A stretch of DNA of 7,090 nt from assembly GCA_030432795.1 (NCBI GenBank), contig JAUILW010000165.1, positions 1 to 7,090 of the forward strand, in the 5' to 3' direction. Of the stretch, positions 1-5,606 are shown piece after piece (the stretch's first letter is position 1; every line of letters begins with the position of its first letter). Source of the stretch: Gammaproteobacteria bacterium. GTDB taxonomy: Bacteria; Pseudomonadota; Gammaproteobacteria; Pseudomonadales; Azotimanducaceae. The position numbers and the translations under genes were made by a program. The notes beneath the pieces were generated by a model. It made no database searches. It was not told the DNA's origin and worked only from the letters and a program-made list of their open reading frames with translations.

Positions 1-2188
1 TCGCCGTCAGCATGGTGTCGAACGTTGCCCCGACATTGAATTGCAGGGGCGGGCCGCCGTAGCGCTCACCCGAAAGGTCCTGCACATTCGCGCCGATCAC
101 AGGATCAAAGTGGCAGCCGGGCCCCGTAGCCACCACGAGCTGCGCCGTGTGGCACTGTGCGTCGGCAAACTTGTCGAACTCGAGCGCGCTGTACTGGCCG
201 GCTGCGCGCAGCTGCAGTGCTTCGGTCGCCTGAAAGACGACGTTGGCTTCAATGCCCTCAACGGTTGCCACCGCCGCGTTCTGCGTGGAAAACGTCGTGG
301 TCGTGGAATCGAACACCGCCACCTGCAGGTCGGTGTACTCGTAGGAGTAGAGCGTGACATCCGCAGACATGCGCCCGTCCAGGAAGTAGCCCTTCGCGCC
401 GAGCTCAAACCCATCCACCTCGGTTTCGTCGAATATGAAGAAATCGTCGATCGCCGCTTGTGTGGCTGCGGACAGGTCGGGCACCGTCCCAGGATTGGAA
501 ATTCCAAAAGACTGAAATCCGGTCTTGTACGCCAGGTACACCAGCAGGTCTTCCTGTGGGGTCCAGCTCAGCGTGACTTCCGGCGACAGATTGTCCGCAC
601 TTCCTTCCGGCGAGTAGAACACGCCATCCGGGGAGAAGCCGAGCCCGCGCTCGTAGATATTGCCGCCGAAGGAGTCACGCTCCTCGTCGGTGTAGCGTGC
701 ACCGGCGGTCAGCGAAAACTGGTCGTTGATGTCCCAGTCGATGCTGCCGAACACCGAGAAGCTTTCGATGTTGTTGTCCCAGTGCTGGTGGTAGTTGATG
801 CTCGTGCCGGGGTAGATGGAATTCGGGTCCGGATCCGGGCCACCCACAAACGCGTTGGGCAGAATCTGCACAGGCGCATCCAGGTCGCGCTCAGAGTCCT
901 CATAGAACGCACCGAGCATGAAGTTGAGCGGGCCATCGAATTGGGACTGCAGCCGCAGCTCCTGGGTAAACGACTCACCCGACTCCCCCTGCCTCGACAC
1001 GACGATGGCGTAACTCGTGTAGTCGTAGTTGGTGTACTCACGGTGCTTGTAGTCCCAGAAACCGGTCACAGACGAGAGCTTGAACGCACCCAAATCCAGA
1101 TTCATCTCCAGGGTGTGCATCTCGTTCACCAACCTGTTGAAAAAGTCGGAACTTTCCGTGAGGTTCGGCGCACCATTCGCCACGACTGCCGGCGGCAACG
1201 CACCGTTCCTGCGCAGCTTCGGCTCGTTGTTTGGGCAGACCTGTGTTGGATCCGGCAGGAACAGGTAGTACGGATTGGCACCGGGACCGTCGACGCAGGA
1301 GTACAGCACCGTGCGCCCCGCATCGTTCTGCTTGGTGAAAGAGCGGAACAGTTTCAGCGTCGCATCGAAGCGGTCGGTCGGCTCCCACACCGCCGTAAGC
1401 CGCACCACGTTCTGCTCCTGTTGCGGATAGTCATCGTACGATGCACCGCGCGCTGGGCCACCGTTGATGGCCGTGGTGTCCAGCGGCTGCGCTGAGTTCT
1501 CGAGATAACCACCCCGCATGTCCTGATAACGGCCCGCCACGCGAATGGCCAGGGTATCGCCTACGGGAAACGATAGGCCGGCTTCCAGCACCGGGTCTTC
1601 TGTAACGAATTCATACGCCGCGCGCACGAACCCATTCATCTCCGCACCGACCTCCGGCGTAACGCTGGTCACGGAGATCACACCTGCCGGGCTGTTCTTG
1701 CCGAAATAGAGCGCCTGTGGGCCCTTCAACACTTCCACGGACTGCAGGTCGAACAGCCCCGTGTCGAGCATGTGCCCGCGGCTGAAGCTCATGCCGTCGA
1801 TGACCAGGGACACCGGTTGGTCGGCACCGTAGTCCACCGCAAGGTTGCCCACGCCGCGAATGAAGATGCTGCCCCCGGCACCGCCACCGGCCGCATGGCC
1901 GATCTGCACGCCGGGTATGCGCGTGGTGAGCTGATCGAGGTCGCGCGTGTAGTAGGCCTCAACTTCCTCCTGCGCAAGTGCAGCAATGGCTACCGGCGTG
2001 TCTACCAGCCGTTCCTCGCGTTTGCGCGCGGTAACAACGATCTCCTCGATAGCGAGGCTGTTCTCTGCGGCGACGGCTGCCACGCTGCTCAAAGTGGTAA
2101 TGCTGGCCGCGAATGCGGCCAGAACAGGTAACAAGGCTGCGGCGATACCCTGCCGCCCCGACCTCAGTGTGTCGAATGATCTTCTCAT
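1..2188 (-). CDS. TonB-dependent outer-membrane receptor, 3' end cut by window edge
   Basis: Outer-membrane gated channel that imports a scarce ligand (siderophore, vitamin, sugar or other small molecule) using TonB/ExbBD energy. The reading frame is open for 729 codons from ATG at 2188 to the left edge, with no internal stop. A GGGAGGGG ribosome site lies just upstream. Seen in order: an N-terminal signal peptide (about residues 1-41, hydrophobic Ala/Leu-rich core); a TonB-box-like stretch IEEIVVTARKREE (48-60); a plug domain with FIRGVG (109-114), SLVIDGM (127-133) and VEVLKGPQALYFGKNSPAGV (151-170), the classic plug signature; then alternating aromatic-rich beta strands of the barrel. Two cysteine pairs (298/318 and 679/692) sit in probable surface loops and may form disulfides. 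Such receptors usually run 750-850 residues, so the terminal strands lie outside the window. Family assignment is very firm; substrate is unknown. Confidence 0.96.
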   Translation of the reverse strand, partial: MRRSFDTLRSGRQGIAAALLPVLAAFAASITTLSSVAAVAAENSLAIEEIVVTARKREERLVDTPVAIAALAQEEVEAYYTRDLDQLTTRIPGVQIGHAAGGGAGGSIFIRGVGNLAVDYGADQPVSLVIDGMSFSRGHMLDTGLFDLQSVEVLKGPQALYFGKNSPAGVISVTSVTPEVGAEMNGFVRAAYEFVTEDPVLEAGLSFPVGDTLAIRVAGRYQDMRGGYLENSAQPLDTTAINGGPARGASYDDYPQQEQNVVRLTAVWEPTDRFDATLKLFRSFTKQNDAGRTVLYSCVDGPGANPYYLFLPDPTQVCPNNEPKLRRNGALPPAVVANGAPNLTESSDFFNRLVNEMHTLEMNLDLGAFKLSSVTGFWDYKHREYTNYDYTSYAIVVSRQGESGESFTQELRLQSQFDGPLNFMLGAFYEDSERDLDAPVQILPNAFVGGPDPDPNSIYPGTSINYHQHWDNNIESFSVFGSIDWDINDQFSLTAGARYTDEERDSFGGNIYERGLGFSPDGVFYSPEGSADNLSPEVTLSWTPQEDLLVYLAYKTGFQSFGISNPGTVPDLSAATQAAIDDFFIFDETEVDGFELGAKGYFLDGRMSADVTLYSYEYTDLQVAVFDSTTTTFSTQNAAVATVEGIEANVVFQATEALQLRAAGQYSALEFDKFADAQCHTAQLVVATGPGCHFDPVIGANVQDLSGERYGGPPLQFNVGATFDTMLTA

Positions 2189-2377
2189 TTCCCCTCCCGA
2201 ATCGTCCTCTGATGGAAGCCTTCGGCAGCTGGGAATCAGGGAGTGGCCCGGGCGTGACAGCACAACACGCGTAGCTCCCCCTGCTTCGCGCTCACCGAAC
2301 CAACCTTCTGTATAGACCATCTGCAAGCGCAAAGGAAGCAGCAGACGATAAAACCACTGCGTTCCTGAGGGGATGTG
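2189..2377. other. Intergenic leader upstream of the TonB receptor
   Basis: This is the 189-bp gap between the stop of the Nif11-like gene and the start of the receptor, both on minus. I see no convincing open frame and no hairpin followed by a T-run after the Nif11-like stop. A minus-strand TATACA (2314 to 2309) could be a -10 element for the receptor, but no good -35 lies 16-18 bases upstream. The receptor may therefore have its own weak or activator-dependent promoter, or be read through from the small gene. No Fur-box-like palindrome was recognised by eye. Confidence 0.4.
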
Positions 2378-2563
2378 TCAGGCGCGTTCTGCCCGCTCGA
2401 TCTCGCGAATCGCCGCCACCACCACTTCCCACGCGGTGGCGCTGGCATCCGCAGAGGCGGAGATGTTTTCAAACGCGGCGGGGCCCTCCTGCTTGACCTG
2501 GTCGCGCAACGTTGCGTCTGCATGCAGCTTGCGCAGAAAACGCTCACCGTTCTCAATGGACAT
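2378..2563 (-). CDS. Small Nif11-like leader-type peptide (61 aa)
   Basis: The product begins MSIENGERFLRKLHAD and continues with an ALR-type helix (TLRDQVK, 19-25). This closely follows the start of the Nif11 domain (MS-x-E-x3-F-x3-L-x2-D-x2-LR), found in nitrogen-fixation-linked proteins and in leader regions of some RiPP precursors. The rest is Ala/Glu-rich and helical: FENISASADASATAW (31-45), then VVVAAIREIERAERA. There is no cysteine, no Gly-Gly or Gly-Ala leader cleavage site and no distinct core, so it may be a stand-alone Nif11 protein rather than a natural-product precursor. ATG 2563 is chosen because AAGGGAGGAG lies 5 bases upstream. A longer in-frame reading from 2962 would run antisense through the VOC gene and is discounted. 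No RiPP maturation enzyme is visible nearby. That the gene is real: about 0.8; Nif11 family: about 0.6. Confidence 0.68.
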   Translation of the reverse strand: MSIENGERFLRKLHADATLRDQVKQEGPAAFENISASADASATAWEVVVAAIREIERAERA

Positions 2564-2568
2564 GCTGG

Positions 2569-2578
2569 CTCCTCCCTT
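2569..2578 (-). promoter_or_regulatory. Ribosome binding site fixing the Nif11-like start
   Basis: On the minus strand AAGGGAGGAG stands 5 bases before ATG 2563. It is a strong anti-16S match and the main reason for preferring the 61-residue product over the 194-residue reading from 2962. Confidence 0.75.
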
Positions 2579-2594
2579 AGTGCGATCGCTCAGG

Positions 2595-2600
2595 ATTGTA
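2595..2600 (-). promoter_or_regulatory. Candidate -10 element for the Nif11-like gene
   Basis: Within the 108-bp divergent gap, the minus strand reads TACAAT, a 5/6 match to the sigma-70 -10 consensus, about 31 bases upstream of ATG 2563. This would give a short 5' leader containing the ribosome site. The -35 region is poor (TGCTTT at 17-bp spacing). The palindrome GCGATCGC (2582-2589) lies close to the predicted start point. For the divergent VOC gene, TATGCT (2636-2641) is a weaker -10 candidate on plus. Confidence 0.33.
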
Positions 2601-2671
2601 TGCGATGCGACGTGCCGAAAGCAGCTGTATCGCAGTATGCTTGCATGTGACTTCAATGAGGGGGAGTTTCC

Positions 2672-3217
2672 ATGATTGCGCATCCGCTTATCCGCCATCC
2701 CATCTGGCAATACGCCTACTTCGTCGAGGACATCGACGAAGCGTGTCGTACCTGGAACCGCCTTGTAGGTGCGGGCCCGTTCCACGTGGTGCGCCACCAC
2801 ATCGCGGAGAACTTTCTCTACAAAGGCGAGCACGTGGAGGCGGATGTCAGCTACGCCTTCGGTCAGGCAGGCCCGGCACACATCCAGTTCATCGCCCAAC
2901 ATGACGACACACCGTCCATCTACCGCGACATGTACAAGCCCGGCGAGTATGGCTTCCATCACATCGGGCTGCTGGTGTCCGACGTGACCGGCGAAGCCAA
3001 ACGCTTCGAAGAAGCAGGCTACGAGACCGCGTGCACGTTATGGGGCGGCGACTACGTAGCCTACATGGACTGCCGCCGCGATCTGGGCTGCTATGTGGAG
3101 CTGCACGGTGACGCGCCCGTCATACGCAACATGTTCGAGATGTGGCGCGAAGAGCACGAGGCCTGGGACGGCGTGACCGACCTGATCCGAGAGGGCTCCG
3201 GCCGGCAACGCGGTTAG
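2672..3217 (+). CDS. VOC-superfamily (glyoxalase/dioxygenase fold) protein
   Basis: A 181-residue, probably cytoplasmic protein with two beta-alpha-beta-beta-beta modules of the vicinal oxygen chelate fold, whose members (lactoylglutathione lyases, methylmalonyl-CoA epimerases, extradiol dioxygenases) use a divalent metal. Module 1 starts IWQYAYFVEDIDEA (11-24) and closes with HIQFIAQ (70-76). Module 2 starts FHHIGLLVSDVTGEAKRFEEAGYE (95-118) and closes with CYVELHGD (140-147). By alignment with family patterns the metal ligands would be Gln13, Gln72, His97 and Glu143. The usual first His is thus a Gln, which could alter metal affinity or reaction type. The start is supported by AGGGGGAG 5 bases before ATG 2672; no signal peptide. 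It is divergent from the Nif11-like gene and convergent on the secreted amidohydrolase with one base between stops. Superfamily is firm, reaction unknown. Confidence 0.9.
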   Translation: MIAHPLIRHPIWQYAYFVEDIDEACRTWNRLVGAGPFHVVRHHIAENFLYKGEHVEADVSYAFGQAGPAHIQFIAQHDDTPSIYRDMYKPGEYGFHHIGLLVSDVTGEAKRFEEAGYETACTLWGGDYVAYMDCRRDLGCYVELHGDAPVIRNMFEMWREEHEAWDGVTDLIREGSGRQRG

Positions 3218-3218
3218 G

Positions 3219-4664
3219 CTATCTGGGCGCGAGCTCGGATCGCACCGGTTGCCCGGGAAACACGCCTTCCACCGGCTCGCCGCCGCGCACCACGAACGTG
3301 CCGGACACCAGCACGTCGCGGATGCCGGCGGAACGCCGCGCCGGCAGCGTGTAGGTCGCCTGATCGATCACGCTGTCCGCGTCGAATACGACGATGTCAG
3401 CGTCCATACCCACCTGCAGCCGTCCCTTTCGGCGCATCGCTGGTGCAAAGGCCTCCAGACGACGCGCCGGGTCCAGGGTCATCTTCTTCAGCGCTGTCAT
3501 CAGCGGCAGCGCGTGATCCTCACGAACGTATTTGCCTAACACGCGCGCGTACGTGCCGGCGCTGCGTGGATGGGAGAAGTCGCCTATGTAGGGCACGCCG
3601 TCGCTCGCCACCATGATATCCGGCTGCGCGACGATCCAGCGGTTGGTGTCTTCGTTACGCCCATGAATGATCACCCAACCACCGCGGGCACGGTACTCAT
3701 CGAAGGTTTCCCTGGTGAGCCGCTCGCCGGTTTCCGTCCACTGCAACTGGCCGTAGTCGCCTTCGTAGTTTTCGAACAACGCACTCTCCAGCCGGGTGGA
3801 GCCCGCCGTATAGGGATAGCTCTCCGTGGTGATATCCAGGCCCTGTGCGCGCATGCCACGGATCATGTCCATGGCTGTGCGCACGGATTCATCGAGGCTC
3901 GAGTTGATGTGCACCACGTGCAGCGATGCGCCGGTGGCCGCCGCATCCGCCAGCACCTCCTGCAAAGGCGCGAGTAGATCGCCACCCATGTGCCGCGCCT
4001 GGCGAATGTGGGTGAACATCGGCACCTCGTAACGCGCCGCCAGTTTGAACAGAGCCAGAATCTCCGCATGGTCCGCACCCGGCATGTAGGTGATGCCGGA
4101 GCCGATACCCAGGCCACCTTCCAGCAGCCCCTGCTCCAAACGGCCAAGTAACGCATCCAGTGACTCGCCTGCGAGATGCGCGTTGGCGTAGCTGTCACCC
4201 GCATCCGCCTGCAGCGAAGCTTGCGCATACACAGGGTTACCCACCTCAATGCCCGTGGTCTGCTGGATGCGCGCCGCCAGATGCCCGGAGGCCGCGCCGT
4301 AGTGGGTGATCAGCTTGCCGCGCTGCCCTTCGAGCCAGGCCGCCACAGGCAGCACCCCCTGCTCAAGCTCCAGCGCCGTGGTCACACCATCTGCCGCTTG
4401 AAAGGCATTGCTGCGCGGGTCCAGACCATGCGCGTGCAGATCGATGAAGCCTGGAGCAACCACCATCCCGGCGGCATCCACCACGGCATCGCCCTCCAGC
4501 GCCGCCTCGCTGATGGCAGCGATGCGACCGTCATCGATCGCCACATTGCGCACAGCATCAAGGCCCGTCTCCGGGTCCATCACCCGGCCGCCCTGAAGCA
4601 CCACTTCATAACTGTGCGCCGCCAACGGCAGTAGCAGCAGGTAAACGAGCAGGTAACGAATCAT
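3219..4664 (-). CDS. Secreted amidohydrolase, D-aminoacylase/dihydroorotase-like
   Basis: A metal-dependent hydrolase of 481 residues that probably cleaves an amide bond (N-acyl amino acid or cyclic amide). Seen: a signal peptide (1-18, MIRYLLVYLLLLPLAAHS), so it acts in the periplasm or outside; an N-terminal beta-sandwich (VLQGGRVMDPETG); the metal motif PGFIDLHAH with His77 and His79; TTALELEQG (95-103), whose Glu99 or Glu101 may stand where classical D-aminoacylases have a metal-binding Cys; His219 (FTHIR) and His252 (HVVHINS); Asp355 (ASDGVPY); HPRSAGTYARVLGKYVRE (365-382), typical of the N-acyl-D-amino-acid deacylase group; and the C-terminal GMDADIVVFD sandwich return. An in-frame TGA four codons upstream fixes ATG 4664 as the first possible ATG, although no clear Shine-Dalgarno sequence precedes it. 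Substrate is open: N-acyl-D-amino acid, hydantoin-like ring or peptide derivative. Confidence 0.93.
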   Translation of the reverse strand: MIRYLLVYLLLLPLAAHSYEVVLQGGRVMDPETGLDAVRNVAIDDGRIAAISEAALEGDAVVDAAGMVVAPGFIDLHAHGLDPRSNAFQAADGVTTALELEQGVLPVAAWLEGQRGKLITHYGAASGHLAARIQQTTGIEVGNPVYAQASLQADAGDSYANAHLAGESLDALLGRLEQGLLEGGLGIGSGITYMPGADHAEILALFKLAARYEVPMFTHIRQARHMGGDLLAPLQEVLADAAATGASLHVVHINSSLDESVRTAMDMIRGMRAQGLDITTESYPYTAGSTRLESALFENYEGDYGQLQWTETGERLTRETFDEYRARGGWVIIHGRNEDTNRWIVAQPDIMVASDGVPYIGDFSHPRSAGTYARVLGKYVREDHALPLMTALKKMTLDPARRLEAFAPAMRRKGRLQVGMDADIVVFDADSVIDQATYTLPARRSAGIRDVLVSGTFVVRGGEPVEGVFPGQPVRSELAPR

Positions 4665-4694
4665 GAAGGTGCTTCAGCAAGGGAATGAAAAGCC

Positions 4695-4723
4695 ATCATC
4701 GGGCACGCCTGCGCTGTGTTCAA
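4695..4723 (-). promoter_or_regulatory. Candidate sigma-70 promoter of the secreted amidohydrolase
   Basis: Minus-strand TTGAAC (4723 to 4718), a 17-bp spacer and GATGAT (4700 to 4695) match the -35 and -10 consensus at 4/6 each. Transcription would start near 4688, leaving a leader of roughly 25 bases. Found by eye only. Confidence 0.33.
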
Positions 4724-4756
4724 CGCCTTCGCAGGAAGAAGATCGTCCGCGGGCCG

Positions 4757-4779
4757 AACCGGCCACAAACCGGTATATT
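4757..4779 (+). promoter_or_regulatory. AACCGG direct repeat next to a possible -10 for the GFA-like gene
   Basis: AACCGG occurs at 4757-4762 and 4768-4773, one helical turn (11 bp) apart. It is followed directly by TATATT (4774-4779), a 5/6 match to a -10 box. No recognisable -35 precedes it, which would fit an activator-dependent promoter with the repeat as binding site. The 157-bp gap serves divergent genes, so one regulator could act on both. This is inference from a short repeat in a GC-rich sequence. Confidence 0.25.
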
Positions 4780-4821
4780 CGACACCTACCGCAACTCGAC
4801 AGTAAGGAAGGGGAAGGGACC

Positions 4822-5229
4822 ATGGGACAACACACCGGAGGCTGCCTCTGCGGCGATATCCGTTACGAATTCTCAGGCGAGCCGCTGATGGCAGGCATCT
4901 GCCACTGCAAGAACTGCCAGCGCCAGGCAGGCTCCGCCTTCTCCACGCTTTACGGCGTGCCAAAAGCGGCGTTTCAGCTCACCGGCGAGCCGAAGCTGTA
5001 CGAGGACAGCGATACCGAAAGCGGCAACACCGTCGAGCGCCATTTCTGCGGCAACTGCGGCTCGCCGATCTACTCGGCCATCCCCTCGCAGCCGGATGTG
5101 CTGTTCCTGAAGACCGGCACGCTGGACAGCACCGACGGCTTCGCGCCGGGTTTTCACGTGTGGTGCGACAGTAAGCAGGGCTGGGTGGATCTGCCCGAGG
5201 GCGTTCCACAGATCGCACGGGGAAGCTGA
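4822..5229 (+). CDS. GFA-family zinc protein (CENP-V/Gfa-like)
   Basis: A 135-residue protein of the GFA fold (glutathione-dependent formaldehyde-activating enzyme-like, PF04828 type). The family binds zinc through conserved cysteines; the founding member was proposed to help make S-hydroxymethylglutathione, but the role of most members is unknown. All seven usual cysteines are present: GGCLCGDIRYE gives Cys8 and Cys10, ICHCKNCQRQAGSAF gives Cys27, Cys29 and Cys32, and HFCGNCGSPIYS gives Cys76 and Cys79. The family's C-terminal FHVW...GW pattern (111-121) is also there. ATG 4822 is preferred because the family motif starts a few residues later and a purine-rich AAGGAAGGGGAAGG site lies just upstream. 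An in-frame ATG at 4663 would add 53 unrelated residues and overlap the divergent gene's start codon. No signal peptide; cytoplasmic. Cys115 is an extra cysteine. Confidence 0.93.
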   Translation: MGQHTGGCLCGDIRYEFSGEPLMAGICHCKNCQRQAGSAFSTLYGVPKAAFQLTGEPKLYEDSDTESGNTVERHFCGNCGSPIYSAIPSQPDVLFLKTGTLDSTDGFAPGFHVWCDSKQGWVDLPEGVPQIARGS

Positions 5230-5237
5230 CCCGTGCA

Positions 5238-5259
5238 CCGGCCGGTTGCAACCAGCCGG
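5238..5259 (+). repeat. Inverted repeat (hairpin) after the GFA-like gene
   Basis: Arms CCGGCCGGTT (5238-5247) and AACCAGCCGG (5250-5259) pair over 10 positions with one mismatch, leaving a loop of about 6 bases (TTGCAA). It begins 9 bases after the GFA-like stop. No T-run follows on either strand, so it is not a standard intrinsic terminator. It may stabilise the upstream mRNA end, cause partial termination or bind a protein. Confidence 0.45.
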
Positions 5260-5274
5260 CGTAGTGCAGATCAT
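5246..5274 (+). promoter_or_regulatory. Candidate promoter for the small four-Cys gene and amidohydrolase pair
   Basis: TTGCAA (5246-5251), 17 bp, then GATCAT (5269-5274) match sigma-70 elements at 4/6 each. The -35 lies in the loop and descending arm of the 5238-5259 hairpin. The predicted start falls near the palindrome AACCGGTT (5283-5290), a possible operator that shares its core with the AACCGG repeats upstream of the GFA-like gene. Without this promoter the pair would be read through from the GFA-like gene. Confidence 0.28.
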
Positions 5275-5291
5275 GAGAAATCAACCGGTTT

Positions 5292-5300
5292 GAGGAGGAA
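5292..5300 (+). promoter_or_regulatory. Ribosome binding site deciding ATG 5304 over GTG 5301
   Basis: GAGGAGGAA contains AGGAGG (5293-5298). It is 5 bases from ATG 5304 but only 2 bases from the in-frame GTG 5301, which is too close for normal initiation, so ATG 5304 is taken as the start. Confidence 0.75.
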
Positions 5301-5303
5301 GTG

Positions 5304-5606
5304 ATGGCGGATCTACGCCCCGGGCTACGTCTGGCAAGTGCCGTGTGCGATGCCGAAGTGATGGTAATCAAAGCGCCTGCGGGCGCCGACCTGACTTGCG
5401 GCGGCGCGCCGATGGTGGAAGCCGGCGGCGACAAGTCCGGCACGGCGGATGACGAGCACATGCACGGCTGCGTGATCGGCAAGCGCTACGTCAACGCCGA
5501 CGAAACCCTGGAAGTTTTGTGCGTAAAAGCCGGCGAGGGTTCCGTGGGCAGTGGCGGTGAGCTGCTGATGACCAAAGACACCAAGAAGCTGCCGTCGTCT
5601 GATTGA
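5304..5606 (+). CDS. Small four-cysteine protein of unknown function (100 aa)
   Basis: I cannot name this family. The 100-residue product starts MADLRPGLRLASAVCDAEVM and ends KLPSSD. It has no signal peptide or membrane segment and looks like a compact beta-rich cytoplasmic protein. It has four cysteines (15, 32, 56, 73): VCDAEVMVIKAPAG, LTCGGAPMV, HGCVIGKRY and LEVLCVKAGEG. Their spacing is not a standard zinc finger, though a structural metal or redox role is possible. From memory, similar short proteins with the VCD-x-EV, CGG-x-PM and GKRY motifs occur in actinobacteria and proteobacteria near catabolic genes; I cannot verify this here. A strong AGGAGG supports the start. The stop overlaps the probable ATT start of the downstream amidohydrolase, implying translational coupling and joint function, perhaps as partner or accessory subunit. 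Confidence 0.82.
   Translation: MADLRPGLRLASAVCDAEVMVIKAPAGADLTCGGAPMVEAGGDKSGTADDEHMHGCVIGKRYVNADETLEVLCVKAGEGSVGSGGELLMTKDTKKLPSSD

Noticed and set aside
41..1495. Long 484-codon plus-strand open frame opposite the TonB receptor
   Set aside because: Its translation is Arg/Val/His-rich with no recognisable domain, and it lies antisense to a receptor frame with unmistakable family motifs. It is a GC-rich shadow frame.
2582..2589. GCGATCGC palindrome as a cyanobacterial HIP1 repeat
   Set aside because: A single copy was noticed and gene content is proteobacterial; it is most likely chance.
2378..2962. 194-codon minus-strand reading that extends the Nif11-like gene upstream to 2962
   Set aside because: The added part is antisense to the VOC gene, has no family match, and the strong ribosome site at 2569-2578 supports a start at 2563.
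3570..3977. Plus-strand open frames within the secreted amidohydrolase (for example 3570-3977 and 4176-4634)
   Set aside because: Both are antisense to a frame with intact catalytic motifs, and neither shows a domain; they are shadow frames.
4663..4821. Longer GFA-like start at ATG 4663
   Set aside because: It would add 53 residues without similarity to the family and would overlap the start codon of the divergent amidohydrolase. ATG 4822 has a good purine-rich ribosome site.
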